From Alteromonas mediterranea DE (lineage in GTDB: Bacteria > Pseudomonadota > Gammaproteobacteria > Enterobacterales > Alteromonadaceae): DNA of 64,000 nucleotides. Below the pieces are notes generated by a model. That model was not told the DNA's origin. It did not search any database and saw only the letters and a list, made by a program, of their open reading frames with translations. Made by a program: the position numbers and the translations under genes. Shown one piece after another: positions 18,399 to 28,294 of the stretch (positions are counted from its first letter, which is position 1; each line of letters starts with the position of its first letter). The stretch covers positions 911,023 through 975,022 of the forward strand of contig NC_011138.3 of NCBI RefSeq assembly GCF_000020585.3, written 5' to 3'.

Positions 18399-19576
18399 TA
18401 TTTTTGGCCTATTGTTACCAAGTGGCCTTTATCATTATACTTCGTCATAAAATAATCCTTTGACCAAAGTGCATCATGCCTTTCTTTTGTAAATGGGGCG
18501 TCATAGTGCTTAACGGCGCCTGAAACGTCCTGCAAAGATTCAAGGGCACTGCGCAATTTATCAATTTCTATACTACCAGCTTTATCGGCAGCCGCAGCGA
18601 TCAAATGAATTAAATCATAAGCATGAGCTAGCCCTGTAACACCGCCAATAGCCTGACTATCTACCAAGCCATATTTATTGTGGTAGGCTTCTAACAGTTG
18701 TTTCGATTGGCTATTTTTTTGATGGCTGAAGTGAAAAGTTTGGAGCACAGAGATATCATACATGCCTATCGGGTTAGCTAGCGCTGACGCAAATTGTCCA
18801 GAGGCGATACCCCAATGTGAAATTATGGGGAGTTTGGTTAACTCTTGCTTTGCTATTTCATCCAGAGCTACAACCCCTTCAGGAACATTCGTCACTAAAA
18901 TTATGCCCTCAGCCTTGTTGTTTCTAATGGCAGAAATATCTTCAGAAAAATCCTTTTGTTGCCAGTTAATCCAGTGGGTTGACGTGAACGCAATGCCTTT
19001 TTCACTTGCGGCTTTGGTGAGCGACGCGAGATTAGAACGACCCCAGCCAGTGCGCTCTAAGACAAGGGCTACGTTAGAGAGGCCAATGTTTTTAACATAG
19101 TCAATGAGCACCCTTGCGGCTTCTGCATCGCGAACCGATACGCGAAATACATTGTTGGGTGTTTTATCATTATCGACAATAGGTGTGCCCGCCGCCCATG
19201 GTACTAGCATTAATATGTTTTTTTCGTGTATGACTTCTATTTCAGCAAGAACAACAGGTGTGTGAACACCCCCTACCACGGCAAGTAAGTGTGGCATTTC
19301 AGAAAACTGGTTAATATTAAATACACCACGCGCAGGGTTACCTCGGTGATCTTTAGAAATTACCTTTAGTTTACGACCAAGAATTCCACCTGCTGCATTA
19401 ATTTCATCAACGGCTAATTCAACGCCTCGTGATATAGCTACGCCCCCTTCAATGGCTACGGCAGACAAGTCCGCATCAATGCCTATAATCAAAGGCTCGG
19501 TGGTGCTATTGGCTCGAGGCGTTATGAAAAACAACAGAGCGCTTATGACGACTGATATGAGAAGCTTTACACGCAT
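18398..19576 (-). CDS. LivK-type periplasmic binding protein, likely co-sensor
   Basis: A 392-residue exported protein with signal peptide (about 1-24) and a type I periplasmic binding fold of the Leu/Ile/Val family: PLIIGIDADLSAVAIEGG near the N-terminus, GVELAVDEINAAGGILGRKL, and AVVGGVHTPVVLAEIEVI. Such proteins usually feed ABC importers, but no permease or ATPase gene is near. Instead its TAA overlaps the ATG of the hybrid kinase, so the two are translationally coupled. It most likely presents a ligand to the kinase's periplasmic domain, as TorT does for TorS or LuxP for LuxQ. The ligand is unknown; amino acids or amides are typical of the family. Confidence 0.88.
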   Translation of the reverse strand: MRVKLLISVVISALLFFITPRANSTTEPLIIGIDADLSAVAIEGGVAISRGVELAVDEINAAGGILGRKLKVISKDHRGNPARGVFNINQFSEMPHLLAVVGGVHTPVVLAEIEVIHEKNILMLVPWAAGTPIVDNDKTPNNVFRVSVRDAEAARVLIDYVKNIGLSNVALVLERTGWGRSNLASLTKAASEKGIAFTSTHWINWQQKDFSEDISAIRNNKAEGIILVTNVPEGVVALDEIAKQELTKLPIISHWGIASGQFASALANPIGMYDISVLQTFHFSHQKNSQSKQLLEAYHNKYGLVDSQAIGGVTGLAHAYDLIHLIAAAADKAGSIEIDKLRSALESLQDVSGAVKHYDAPFTKERHDALWSKDYFMTKYNDKGHLVTIGQK

Positions 19577-19897
19577 GAATAAGATACCTAAGAGTTCACT
19601 ATAAAAGTGTATAGCAATGCGTGAACATTTTTCTCTTTAACGCATTATTCTTTAGTATAACTTAGGGGAGGTTATCTACAGTTTTAAATAGTGCGCATTC
19701 AGTATTACGCTCAGTGACAGGAAGCAATGTGGCATGATTCTACTATTAGTCGTACAGGAATAATGTTGGCTGTATGTTTAGTGTACTGGTGTTGGTAGGC
19801 GTTCAGCAGTTTCAATACCCTAAAGTGTTTAAGGCCAACGTACTGAATATTGTTTGCCTGTGTTGCAAGCAGTGATAAATAGCGGTTTGGAGTATGA
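19577..19897. promoter_or_regulatory. Divergent region between sensor operon and exonuclease gene
   Basis: About 320 nt without a credible frame. It must contain the promoter for the binding protein-kinase operon. I see no recognisable operator. TTTGGAG at 19886-19892 is the ribosome site of the exonuclease gene. Confidence 0.4.
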
Positions 19898-20401
19898 GTG
19901 CGAAATATAAGCCTGCCTACAATAATAGATGTTGAAGCAAGTGGATTTGGGGCAGCGAGTTACCCTATTGAAATAGGCATCGTGCGCTATGATGGTGCAA
20001 AGTGGTGTAAATTGCTAAGGCCCTATGCTTCTTGGGTCCATTGGGACAAAAGCGCTGAATCGCTCCACGGTATTTCGCAACAGATGCTGGAATCGAGAGG
20101 CGAGGAGCCTTATACCGTGTGTATGGAGCTAAATAATTTCTTAGGTAATACCATTGCTTACAGCGATGGGTGGGTAGTAGATAACCCGTGGCTCATTAAG
20201 CTATATGCTGCTGCTCAAGTAGAAATGTCTTTCACATGTCGAGCGTTAGAGTATATTTTGACTGAAGCGCAAATGGATAAGTGGCATGAAGTAAAGGATC
20301 GCCTGAGCGCAAACGTTGACGTTAAACGCCACAGAGCCAGCTCAGATGCAATGATTATTCAGCAAACCTACGCGAAAACCCTTGAACTCACTAAAACCTA
20401 G
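19898..20401 (+). CDS. Stand-alone DEDDh 3'-5' exonuclease (DnaQ-like)
   Basis: A 167-residue protein of the RNase T/DnaQ fold. The first motif is IIDVEASGFG (Asp11, Glu13), the middle motif YSDGWVVDNPWL supplies the second Asp, and the third is HRASSDA with the H-x4-D spacing of DEDDh enzymes. No other domain is present. The start is GTG 19898 with TTTGGAG ahead; the nearby ATG 19894 is out of frame. Whether the substrate is DNA or RNA cannot be told. It stands alone, divergent from the sensor operon. Confidence 0.8.
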   Translation: MRNISLPTIIDVEASGFGAASYPIEIGIVRYDGAKWCKLLRPYASWVHWDKSAESLHGISQQMLESRGEEPYTVCMELNNFLGNTIAYSDGWVVDNPWLIKLYAAAQVEMSFTCRALEYILTEAQMDKWHEVKDRLSANVDVKRHRASSDAMIIQQTYAKTLELTKT

Positions 20402-20439
20402 GTTTTGCTTTTAAGCGAGCAGCTGTCACAAGTTACTTT

Positions 20440-20910
20440 TTAAAACAGGTAGTTTACGCCAAGCGATAACGCCATGTTTTCTTCTTCCCCAACCATCCTA
20501 TGTTCAATTTCAACAGCCATGTTTAAACCCTCACGTCCACCAAGTAACCAACCTAAGCGGGTAAAGGTTCCCTCGTCGTGTGGCAAGTATAGCCACTCTG
20601 CATAATGTTGAAACGCCGTATTATTGGTTTTGTACGTCGCATAAACCTTTTGCGGAACCCAAGTATCAAAACGCCGACTGGCACTTATCATCCCTTGTGA
20701 ACCTGCAGGGTAAGCAAAACTGCTGTCGTAATGATGGGTTTCGGTAATTGACTGTACGCGATACATGCTATTTAGCTGCCATCGAGCCAGTTTTTTGCTT
20801 TTAAATTGAATAGGGCTGAAATGCGTGTCATTTGTCCCTGCAAAAGCCTGTGTTGTCATCATGGCTGCAGTAATACAGAGAGCGAGAAAAATACTGGTAA
20901 CTACATTCAT
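20440..20910 (-). CDS. Uncharacterised exported protein, possible small beta-barrel
   Basis: A 156-residue protein with a clear signal peptide (cleavage near MTTQAFA). The mature part alternates polar and aromatic residues (HYDSSFAYPAG, WLLGGREGLNMAVEIEH) and ends NYLF, a terminal Phe typical of outer-membrane strands. Four-codon extension to a TTG is possible, but ATG 20910 is preferred. I do not recognise a family. It is convergent with the exonuclease gene and stands alone. Confidence 0.65.
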   Translation of the reverse strand: MNVVTSIFLALCITAAMMTTQAFAGTNDTHFSPIQFKSKKLARWQLNSMYRVQSITETHHYDSSFAYPAGSQGMISASRRFDTWVPQKVYATYKTNNTAFQHYAEWLYLPHDEGTFTRLGWLLGGREGLNMAVEIEHRMVGEEENMALSLGVNYLF

Positions 20911-21069
20911 GGATGAGCCCAAGTGTTGCCACTGCTTGTATAGCGTTTAGATTACAAGGGGTGAGTAGCAAATAACGAAGCGAACATTATTTAATCATAG
21001 CGTTAAATAATAAATGTTGAAAATAGAATCGTTAACTTTTTCTTCTCGCACGCTAGCATTAGATCGAAG

Positions 21070-21123
21070 AAAAACAAAAACGCCGCTCGGTACGACGATA
21101 ATGAAAACGTCAACCGAGCGGCG
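21070..21123 (-). terminator. Rho-independent terminator of metK
   Basis: CGCCGCTCGGT (21081-21091) and ACCGAGCGGCG (21113-21123) form an 11-bp GC-rich stem. On the minus strand it is followed by TTTTTGTTTTT. It lies about 30 nt past the metK stop. Confidence 0.9.
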
Positions 21124-21153
21124 TCTTGCACTATGTGCTTATTGCCTACTGAA

Positions 21154-22299
21154 TTAAAGTGAGGCTTTTAGCGCTTGCGCTTTGTCTGTTGCTTCCCATG
21201 GGAACTCGTCACGACCAAAGTGACCATATGCGGCCGTTGGGCGATAAATAGGACGCTCAAGGTCAAGCATTTGAATAAGGCCGTAAGGGCGTAGGTCGAA
21301 GTGTTCACGCACAAGCGCTACTAACGTTTTCTCATCAACAACGCCCGTTCCAAAGGTATCAATGCTAATAGACGTAGGCTCTGCAACACCAATAGCGTAA
21401 GACACTTGAATTTCACAACGCTTTGCAAGACCTGCCGCAACAATGTTCTTAGCAACATAACGGCCTGCGTAGGCTGCGCTGCGGTCTACCTTAGATGGAT
21501 CTTTTCCAGAGAACGCACCGCCGCCGTGACGAGCCATACCACCATAAGTGTCTACAATGATTTTACGACCTGTTAGGCCGCAGTCGCCCATTGGACCACC
21601 AATAACAAATCGGCCCGTGGGGTTGATGTGAAAACGTGTGTTGCCATCAATCCATTCACTTGGTAGCACTGGCTTGATGATTTCTTCCATTACCGCTTCG
21701 CGAACCGTTTCAGTGCTTACTGAATCACAGTGCTGCGTTGAAAGTACAACAGCGTCAATACCCACAGGCTTGTCGTTTTCGTACTTGAAGGTAATTTGGC
21801 TTTTTGCGTCCGGGCGTAACCAGTCTAGCTTACCAGACTTGCGTACTTCGGCTTGCTTTTGCACAAGACGGTGAGAGTACGTAATAGGTGCCGGCATCAA
21901 AACGTCTGTTTCATCGCTGGCGTAACCAAACATTAAGCCTTGGTCACCTGCACCTTGCTCTTCAAGGCTTGCTCTATCAACACCTTGATTGATGTCAGGA
22001 GACTGTTTACCAATGGCATTTAATACCGCACATGAGTCAGCATCAAAGCCCATATCTGAATGGGTATAGCCGATTTCTTTTACGGTGTTGCGGGTAAGCT
22101 CTTCAATGTCTACCCACGCTGAAGTGGTTACTTCACCACCTACTAAAACCATACCGGTTTTTACATACGTTTCGCAGGCCACCCGAGCGCGAGGATCTTG
22201 TTCTAATATAGCGTCAAGAACCGCATCTGAGATCTGATCAGCAATTTTGTCCGGATGTCCTTCAGACACTGACTCGGATGTGAATAAATGCGTGGCCAT
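21154..22299 (-). CDS. metK: S-adenosylmethionine synthetase
   Basis: Makes S-adenosylmethionine from methionine and ATP in the cytosol. The 381 residues match the usual bacterial length. Seen motifs are [20 protein letters not shown] at the N-terminus, [12 protein letters not shown] (ATP site) and [19 protein letters not shown] (phosphate loop). A tandem MetJ operator lies 64-95 nt before the ATG, so methionine-dependent repression is expected. It is divergent from tkt, as in several gammaproteobacteria. Confidence 0.98.
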   Translation of the reverse strand: MATHLFTSESVSEGHPDKIADQISDAVLDAILEQDPRARVACETYVKTGMVLVGGEVTTSAWVDIEELTRNTVKEIGYTHSDMGFDADSCAVLNAIGKQSPDINQGVDRASLEEQGAGDQGLMFGYASDETDVLMPAPITYSHRLVQKQAEVRKSGKLDWLRPDAKSQITFKYENDKPVGIDAVVLSTQHCDSVSTETVREAVMEEIIKPVLPSEWIDGNTRFHINPTGRFVIGGPMGDCGLTGRKIIVDTYGGMARHGGGAFSGKDPSKVDRSAAYAGRYVAKNIVAAGLAKRCEIQVSYAIGVAEPTSISIDTFGTGVVDEKTLVALVREHFDLRPYGLIQMLDLERPIYRPTAAYGHFGRDEFPWEATDKAQALKASL

Positions 22300-22362
22300 A
22301 AATGCTCCGTAAGCGTTAAATTATCAAAATAGTCGTATATTGTACTAAAACAAGTTATAAAT

Positions 22363-22394
22363 ACCAGTCTTTACTTCTAGACGTCTAAAAGTCT
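22363..22394 (-). promoter_or_regulatory. MetJ operator: four tandem 8-nt met boxes
   Basis: Four contiguous octamers in register: ACCAGTCT (22363), TTACTTCT (22371), AGACGTCT (22379, perfect consensus) and AAAAGTCT (22387). Matches to AGACGTCT are 5, 5, 8 and 6 of 8. The spacing and the position upstream of metK fit repression by MetJ bound to S-adenosylmethionine. Confidence 0.82.
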
Positions 22395-22704
22395 CTTTGT
22401 TACGAAATGTTGACATGACCCGATCAGTATTAGGGTTATTTCTATACAATAAAAAGACTTAGGCAAAGATAAGAGGGTTTTCATTACCGAGCTAATACGC
22501 ATTGGTGAGCGTATAGACCATTTTTTACTATTACTTTCACTATTGGCAATGAAAACCCATTGAACTGTTAGGTGGCATAGGTAAGAATAATGCCACATTC
22601 ATTCGTATAAAGAAGTGGAGCGAACGCCTTACCTCTACGCTCGTCTAGCTTGCCTAGCCCGCTAAGATACGAAACAAAAGATACAAAATAAATCAGGAGA
22701 CAAC

Positions 22705-24696
22705 ATGCCCTCTCGTCGTGAACTCGCCAATGCTATCCGTGCACTAAGCATGGATGCTGTTCAACAAGCTAAATCAGGTCACCCAGGCGCCCCAATGGGG
22801 ATGGCTGACATCGCGCAGGTACTATGGGGTGATTTCTTATCACACAATCCTGCTAACCCGTCTTGGGCTAACCGCGATCGCTTTGTGCTTTCAAATGGTC
22901 ACGGCTCGATGCTGTTGTATTCTTTGCTTCACCTTTCAGGCTACGAACTGCCTATTGAAGAGTTAAAGAACTTCCGTCAGCTTCACTCTAAAACCCCAGG
23001 CCACCCAGAGTATGGCTATGCGCCAGGTGTTGAAACTACTACTGGCCCGCTAGGTCAGGGTATTAGCAATGCAGTGGGTATGGCGCTTGCTGAAAAAGTG
23101 CTAGCAGCACAATTCAACAAAGACGGTCACACTATTGTTGATCATCACACCTATGCATTCTTAGGCGACGGCTGCTTGATGGAAGGTATCTCACACGAGA
23201 CGTGTTCACTAGCCGGTACGCTTGGTCTTGGTAAGCTCATCGCATTTTGGGACGACAACGGCATTTCAATTGACGGTGAAGTAGAAGGTTGGTTCACCGA
23301 CGACACACCAGCGCGCTTCAAGAGTTACGGCTGGGAAGTGATTGAAGGTGTTGACGGTCACGATGCTGAGCAAGTGAAAGCCGCAATCGAAAAAGCGCAA
23401 GCGAATACAACGCAACCAACGCTAATTTGCTGTAAAACCACCATTGGATTTGGTTCGCCTAATAAAGAAGGTACTGAGTCTTGCCACGGTGCACCGCTTG
23501 GCGATGATGAAATTGTTGCTACGCGTGAGAAGCTTGGTTGGAGCCACGGCGCATTTGAAATTCCAGACGATATCTACGCGGGCTGGGATGGTAAAGACAA
23601 AGGCTCAAAAACGGAAAGCGCGTGGAATGACGCTTTCGCAGCATACGAAGCCGCCTACCCAGAGCTTGCAGCAGAATTCAAACGCCGTGTAAATGGCGAG
23701 TTGCCAGCAGATTTCAGCGACAAAGCAGACGCTATCATCGCTGAACTTCAAGCTAACCCACAAAATATCGCGTCACGTAAAGCGTCGCAAAATGCATTAA
23801 ACGCGTTTGGTCCGTTACTTCCTGAGCTTTTAGGCGGCTCTGCCGACCTTGCTGGTTCTAACCTGACTATTTGGGAAGGTAGCAAAGGCGTTGAAGCAAA
23901 CGATGCATCAGGTAACTACATTTATTACGGTGTACGTGAGTTTGGTATGTCGGCCATGATGAATGGTATTGCCCTTCACGGTGGCTTTAAGGCATACGGT
24001 GCAACCTTCCTAATGTTTATGGAATATGCACGCAACGCGGTACGTATGGCAGCGCTAATGAAGCAGCCTGCAATTTTCGTTTACACCCACGATTCAATTG
24101 GTCTAGGTGAAGACGGCCCAACTCACCAGCCGGTGGAGCAGGTGGTTGCGCTACGTGCAACGCCTAACCTTGATAACTGGCGCCCTTGTGATCAGGTTGA
24201 GTCTGCTGTGTCGTGGAAGTCTGCCATTGAGCGCACTGACGGCCCAACAACACTAATCTTCACACGTCAAGGCTTAGCGCAGCAAGAAAGAACGGCTCAA
24301 CAAGTGGCTGATATCGCGAAAGGCGGTTACGTACTTAAAGACTGTGAAGGTACGCCTGAGCTTATTCTTATTGGTACCGGTTCTGAAGTGCAGCTAGCTG
24401 TTGAAGCGGCAGAAAAACTTACCGAGCAAGGTAAAGCGGTTCGCGTAGTATCTATGCCATCTACTGATGTTTTTGATCGTCAGTCTGCTGACTACCGAGA
24501 AAGCGTACTGCCGTCTAGTGTTGTTAAACGCGTAGCGGTTGAGGCCTTGTCAAAATACAGCTGGTACAAGTACGTTGGCTTTAACGGCGCTATCGTAGGT
24601 ATGGATACCTTTGGTGAGTCTGCACCTGCAGGCGACCTATTTAAGCACTTCAACATTACCACTGACGCTGTAGTAGAGGCTGCACTGTCTCTGTAA
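22705..24696 (+). CDS. tkt: Transketolase
   Basis: Thiamine diphosphate enzyme of the pentose phosphate pathway that moves two-carbon units between sugar phosphates. The 663-residue chain contains [18 protein letters not shown], the thiamine-binding GDGCLMEG...[10 protein letters not shown], and the central [24 protein letters not shown] precedes the ATG. The stop is 18 nt before epd, so tkt, epd and pgk (and perhaps the aldolase) form one sugar-phosphate operon. Confidence 0.98.
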   Translation: MPSRRELANAIRALSMDAVQQAKSGHPGAPMGMADIAQVLWGDFLSHNPANPSWANRDRFVLSNGHGSMLLYSLLHLSGYELPIEELKNFRQLHSKTPGHPEYGYAPGVETTTGPLGQGISNAVGMALAEKVLAAQFNKDGHTIVDHHTYAFLGDGCLMEGISHETCSLAGTLGLGKLIAFWDDNGISIDGEVEGWFTDDTPARFKSYGWEVIEGVDGHDAEQVKAAIEKAQANTTQPTLICCKTTIGFGSPNKEGTESCHGAPLGDDEIVATREKLGWSHGAFEIPDDIYAGWDGKDKGSKTESAWNDAFAAYEAAYPELAAEFKRRVNGELPADFSDKADAIIAELQANPQNIASRKASQNALNAFGPLLPELLGGSADLAGSNLTIWEGSKGVEANDASGNYIYYGVREFGMSAMMNGIALHGGFKAYGATFLMFMEYARNAVRMAALMKQPAIFVYTHDSIGLGEDGPTHQPVEQVVALRATPNLDNWRPCDQVESAVSWKSAIERTDGPTTLIFTRQGLAQQERTAQQVADIAKGGYVLKDCEGTPELILIGTGSEVQLAVEAAEKLTEQGKAVRVVSMPSTDVFDRQSADYRESVLPSSVVKRVAVEALSKYSWYKYVGFNGAIVGMDTFGESAPAGDLFKHFNITTDAVVEAALSL

Positions 24697-24714
24697 GAGG
24701 TAATAGATAAGCCT

Positions 24715-25725
24715 ATGGTAAATATTGCCATAAATGGGTTTGGTCGTATTGGTCGTAACGTATTGCGCGCGCTTTATGAAAGTGGGCGCAATAACGAATT
24801 CAACGTGGTGGCCATTAACGACATTGCTAAACCCGAAGGCATTGCACATTTACTTAAATACGACACCGCCCACGGGCGGTTCCGTTTTGATGTGGCCTTA
24901 GAAAACAATACGCTAAATGTAGCGGGTGATGATATTGCTTTGCTTGCAATAAGTGATATTAAAGAGCTTCCGTGGAGAGACTTAGGCGTTGATATTGTGC
25001 TTGAGTGTACGGGAAAGTTTGATGACAGAGCGTCGGGGCAAGCGCATTTAGATGCAGGCGCTGGCAAAGTACTTTTCTCTTCACCCGGTTCACCAGATTT
25101 AGACAATACGGTCATTTTTGGGACCAACGAAGACACGTTGACCAGTGAACAAAAATTAGTCTCTAACGGTTCGTGCACCACAAACTGCATTGTTCCTGTC
25201 ATTCAAGCGCTAGATGCGGCATTCGGTGTTGAAAGTGGTACGATAACAACCATTCACGCGTCTATGCACGACCAGCAGGTTATCGATGCTTATCACGAAG
25301 ATTTGCGCAGAACCCGTGCGGCCAGTCAGTCAATTATACCTGTTGATACACGTCTTGCTGCGGGTATAGAGCGCATTCTGCCTAAGTTTGCGGGTAAGTT
25401 TGAAGCCATTGCCGTTCGCGTGCCTACTATCAATGTTACTGCCATGGACTTAAGCGTTACCCTTCAATCTAAGGTAACCATTGAGCAAGTTAACCAAGCC
25501 CTTCGCAGTGCAAAAGCAGGGCGATTACAAGGCATACTCGATTACACCGAAGAGCCTTTGGTGTCGGTAGATTTCAATCACGACCCCCACTCGTGTATTG
25601 TAGATGGTACACAGACAAGAGTCAGTCATAAGCAACTAGTAAAAACGCTGGTGTGGTGTGACAACGAATGGGGTTTTGCAAACCGTATGCTCGACACAGC
25701 AAAAGTGATGTTCGACGCAAAATAA
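24715..25725 (+). CDS. epd: Erythrose-4-phosphate dehydrogenase (GapA-like)
   Basis: NAD-dependent dehydrogenase of the GAPDH fold. The 336 residues show [17 protein letters not shown] (NAD site), catalytic Cys in NGSCTTNC and [12 protein letters not shown] near the end. The order tkt-epd-pgk supports Epd, which feeds pyridoxal phosphate synthesis, rather than the glycolytic GapA; sequence features I can see do not exclude a dual or GAPDH activity. It starts 18 nt after tkt. Confidence 0.88.
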   Translation: MVNIAINGFGRIGRNVLRALYESGRNNEFNVVAINDIAKPEGIAHLLKYDTAHGRFRFDVALENNTLNVAGDDIALLAISDIKELPWRDLGVDIVLECTGKFDDRASGQAHLDAGAGKVLFSSPGSPDLDNTVIFGTNEDTLTSEQKLVSNGSCTTNCIVPVIQALDAAFGVESGTITTIHASMHDQQVIDAYHEDLRRTRAASQSIIPVDTRLAAGIERILPKFAGKFEAIAVRVPTINVTAMDLSVTLQSKVTIEQVNQALRSAKAGRLQGILDYTEEPLVSVDFNHDPHSCIVDGTQTRVSHKQLVKTLVWCDNEWGFANRMLDTAKVMFDAK

Positions 25726-25781
25726 CGCATTGATGCTGCCAGGGCTGGTAGCACAGCCCGCGCAGCTTTCACAGTTAATTT

Positions 25782-25805
25782 GAGCGTGATTTTAAACGCA
25801 CGCTC
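25782..25805. repeat. Inverted repeat in the epd-pgk gap
   Basis: GAGCGTG (25782-25788) and CACGCTC (25799-25805) can pair around a 10-nt loop just before the pgk ribosome site. The same TGAGCGTGA sequence recurs in a larger hairpin after pgk (27112-27120). Could be a processing or attenuation structure; function unknown. Confidence 0.4.
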
Positions 25806-25835
25806 TACTGAATTTAAATTAACATAGGAAAGACA

Positions 25836-27011
25836 ATGGCAATTCCAAGCATGAGCGACATGGCCTTAAACGGTCAGCGCGTACTAATTAGACAAGACCT
25901 AAATGTGCCGGTAAAAGACGGCAAAGTTACCTCTGATGCCCGTATCAAAGCATCTATTCCTACGATTAAAGCAGCCCTAGACGCAGGTGCGGCCGTTATG
26001 GTGATGTCTCATCTTGGCCGTCCTACAGAAGGCGAGCCTGCAGACGAATTCTCTCTTCAACCTGTTGTTGATTATCTTAATGACGCCCTAGACGTGCCTG
26101 TGAAGCTAGTTAAAGACTACCTAGACGGTGTTGAGCTTGCTGACGGCGAATTGGTTATCCTTGAGAACGTCCGTTTTAATAACGGCGAAAAGAAAGACGA
26201 CGAAGCGTTATCTAAACAATACGCAGCACTTTGCGATATTTTTGTGATGGATGCATTTGGCACGGCGCACCGCGCACAAGCGTCTACCCATGGCGTTGCT
26301 AAATTCGCGCCAAAAGCCTGTGCTGGCCCATTACTTGCTGCAGAATTAGATGCACTGGGTAAGGCGCTAGATAATCCGAAGCGCCCAATGGTTGCCATTG
26401 TGGGTGGTTCTAAAGTATCGACTAAGCTTACCGTGCTTAAAACGCTAGCTGAAAAAGTAGATCAGCTTATTGTTGGTGGCGGTATTGCCAATACCTTTAT
26501 TGCAGCGCAAGGGCACAATGTAGGTAAGTCGCTGGTTGAAATGGACCTTACCGAGCAAGCCACGCAGCTTATGAATGAAGCGCAGGCTAATGGCGGTAAT
26601 ATCCCAGTGCCAACAGACGTAGTAGTAGGCAAGGCGTTTGATGAGAACACTGAAGCTACGCTTAAAGTAGTCAGTGATGTTGCTGATGACGATATGATTT
26701 TTGACATTGGCCCGGATTCGTCAAAAGCCCTTGAAGATATTATTAAAAATGCCGGTACCATAGTATGGAATGGCCCTGTAGGCGTATTTGAATTTGAACA
26801 GTTCAGTGCTGGAACAAAAGCGCTGTCTGAAGCGATTGCCGCAAGCGACGCATTCTCAATCGCAGGTGGTGGTGATACACTAGCCGCAGTTGATAAATAC
26901 GGAATTGCCGATAAGGTTTCTTATATTTCAACAGGTGGTGGCGCGTTCCTAGAGTTTTTGGAAGGCAAAACGCTACCAGCGGTAGCAGTACTAGAAGAAA
27001 AAAATAAATAA
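25836..27011 (+). CDS. pgk: Phosphoglycerate kinase
   Basis: Transfers phosphate from 1,3-bisphosphoglycerate to ADP in glycolysis. The 391 residues carry the family marks [47 protein letters not shown] and the C-terminal [21 protein letters not shown] precedes the ATG. It follows epd by 110 nt, a gap holding a small hairpin. Confidence 0.98.
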   Translation: MAIPSMSDMALNGQRVLIRQDLNVPVKDGKVTSDARIKASIPTIKAALDAGAAVMVMSHLGRPTEGEPADEFSLQPVVDYLNDALDVPVKLVKDYLDGVELADGELVILENVRFNNGEKKDDEALSKQYAALCDIFVMDAFGTAHRAQASTHGVAKFAPKACAGPLLAAELDALGKALDNPKRPMVAIVGGSKVSTKLTVLKTLAEKVDQLIVGGGIANTFIAAQGHNVGKSLVEMDLTEQATQLMNEAQANGGNIPVPTDVVVGKAFDENTEATLKVVSDVADDDMIFDIGPDSSKALEDIIKNAGTIVWNGPVGVFEFEQFSAGTKALSEAIAASDAFSIAGGGDTLAAVDKYGIADKVSYISTGGGAFLEFLEGKTLPAVAVLEEKNK

Positions 27012-27088
27012 GCCTGAGCACTGCACACAAACGCAGTGCCTGATAGCTCAATATAGCTAAGGCCTAGTACAAACGTTACCCCATAGGT

Positions 27089-27121
27089 GTCACGCTCAGT
27101 AACAGCATTTTTGAGCGTGAC
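27089..27121. repeat. Perfect hairpin after pgk
   Basis: GTCACGCTCA (27089-27098) and TGAGCGTGAC (27112-27121) form a 10-bp stem with a 13-nt loop. There is no T run on either side, so it is not a standard terminator. It may separate or process pgk and aldolase transcripts. Confidence 0.5.
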
Positions 27122-27173
27122 CTATTAATCGGAAACGATTACCCCTGCGAAACAGTGAAGTACGCAGGCATAA

Positions 27174-27256
27174 ATACCAATTTTATTACAGATGTGTTTA
27201 CTTTAGGTACCGGCACGCCGTGTCTGAGACAAACAGATCTTTAATAGAATTGGTAT
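27174..27256. repeat. Inverted repeat with ATACCAATT ends, MITE-like
   Basis: ATACCAATTTTATTA (27174-27188) and TAATAGAATTGGTAT (27242-27256) are inverted repeats matching at 14 of 15 positions, enclosing 53 nt. ATACCAATT-type ends are, as I recall, common in dispersed small elements of marine gammaproteobacteria. Only this copy was noticed here, in the pgk-aldolase gap. Confidence 0.5.
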
Positions 27257-27312
27257 AACAATAAACCCTACACCTGCCTATAAAGGCAGTATAATACAAA
27301 AGGAGTGTTGCA

Positions 27313-28212
27313 ATGGCATCACAAGCTCAGCAGGCAATGCTGGATAAACTGAAGACGCAAACCGGTTTTATTGCAGCGTTAGATCAAAGCGGCGGTAGTA
27401 CCCCTAAAGCGTTACGCTTATATGGCATCGAAGAGTCTGAATACAGCTCAGACGAAGAGATGTTTAACCTTGTTCACGAAATGCGTACGCGCATTATCAC
27501 CAGCACCCCTTTTAGCGGCGAGCGCGTTCTTGGCGCAATCTTGTTTGAAAACACCCTTGATAGAGAAATAGAAGGCATGTCTTCTGCACACTTTTTGTGG
27601 CAGAAAAAGCGTGTTATTCCTTTTTTGAAAGTGGATAAAGGGTTAGCTGAAGAAAGCAATGGTGTTCAAGTGATGAAGCCTATGCCAGGGCTTGATGCAC
27701 TATTAGCAAAAGCCGTAGCGCAAGACGTGTTTGGCACTAAAATGCGCAGTGTTGTTAAGCTTGCTAATCACCAAGGCATTAAAGATGTTGTTGCTCAGCA
27801 ATTTGAAGTAGGTAAGCAAATTCTAGGGGCTGGCCTTGTTCCTATTATCGAGCCAGAAGTAGATATTCACAGCCCGCAAAAAGCAGAAGCAGAAGCACTA
27901 CTTAAGCTAGAAATTTTAACCCAGCTTAACCTTCTAAATGAAGGTCAGGAAGTGATGCTCAAGCTAACGCTACCAACTGAAGCTAACTTTTATAAAGAAC
28001 TTGTTGATCACCCTCGCGTACTTAAAGTGGTTGCGCTTTCTGGCGGTTACAGCCGTGACGACGCTAATGCTAAGCTTGCTGAAAACCAAGGTATGATCGC
28101 GAGTTTCTCTCGCGCTTTAACCGAAGGCGTATCTGCACAGCAATCTCAAGAAGAGTTTGAAGCAACACTAGATAAAGCGATTGAAGGTATTTACCAAGCT
28201 TCTAAGGCGTAA
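27313..28212 (+). CDS. Class I fructose-bisphosphate aldolase
   Basis: Cleaves fructose 1,6-bisphosphate to two triose phosphates through a Schiff-base lysine. The 299-residue protein has [17 protein letters not shown] near the start, a conserved [11 protein letters not shown] and a lysine-bearing strand MLKLTLP, as in bacterial class I aldolases of the Glycolytic family. The corresponding Escherichia coli operon (epd-pgk-fbaA) ends with the unrelated metal-dependent class II enzyme, so this is a replacement in the same place. AAGGAG lies upstream of ATG. A strong terminator follows. Confidence 0.93.
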   Translation: MASQAQQAMLDKLKTQTGFIAALDQSGGSTPKALRLYGIEESEYSSDEEMFNLVHEMRTRIITSTPFSGERVLGAILFENTLDREIEGMSSAHFLWQKKRVIPFLKVDKGLAEESNGVQVMKPMPGLDALLAKAVAQDVFGTKMRSVVKLANHQGIKDVVAQQFEVGKQILGAGLVPIIEPEVDIHSPQKAEAEALLKLEILTQLNLLNEGQEVMLKLTLPTEANFYKELVDHPRVLKVVALSGGYSRDDANAKLAENQGMIASFSRALTEGVSAQQSQEEFEATLDKAIEGIYQASKA

Positions 28213-28247
28213 TCATAAGCTCTGGCTATCTTCATTGACACCTTATA

Positions 28248-28270
28248 AGAGCGCCGTTGGCGCTCTTTTT
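28248..28270 (+). terminator. Rho-independent terminator after the aldolase gene
   Basis: AGAGCGCC (28248-28255) and GGCGCTCT (28259-28266) pair around GTT and run into TTTTT. It closes the tkt-to-aldolase block. Confidence 0.9.
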
Positions 28271-28294
28271 ATTTAGTCACTTTTCGCTGTTTTC

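Noticed and set aside
25809..25823. HexR-like site before pgk
   Set aside because: Only about 11 of 15 positions fit the remembered consensus and the palindrome is imperfect.
27129..27143. TCGGAAACGATT shared with the reverse strand near 51345
   Set aside because: A 12-nt match between two places in 64 kb is expected many times by chance, and the surrounding sequence differs.
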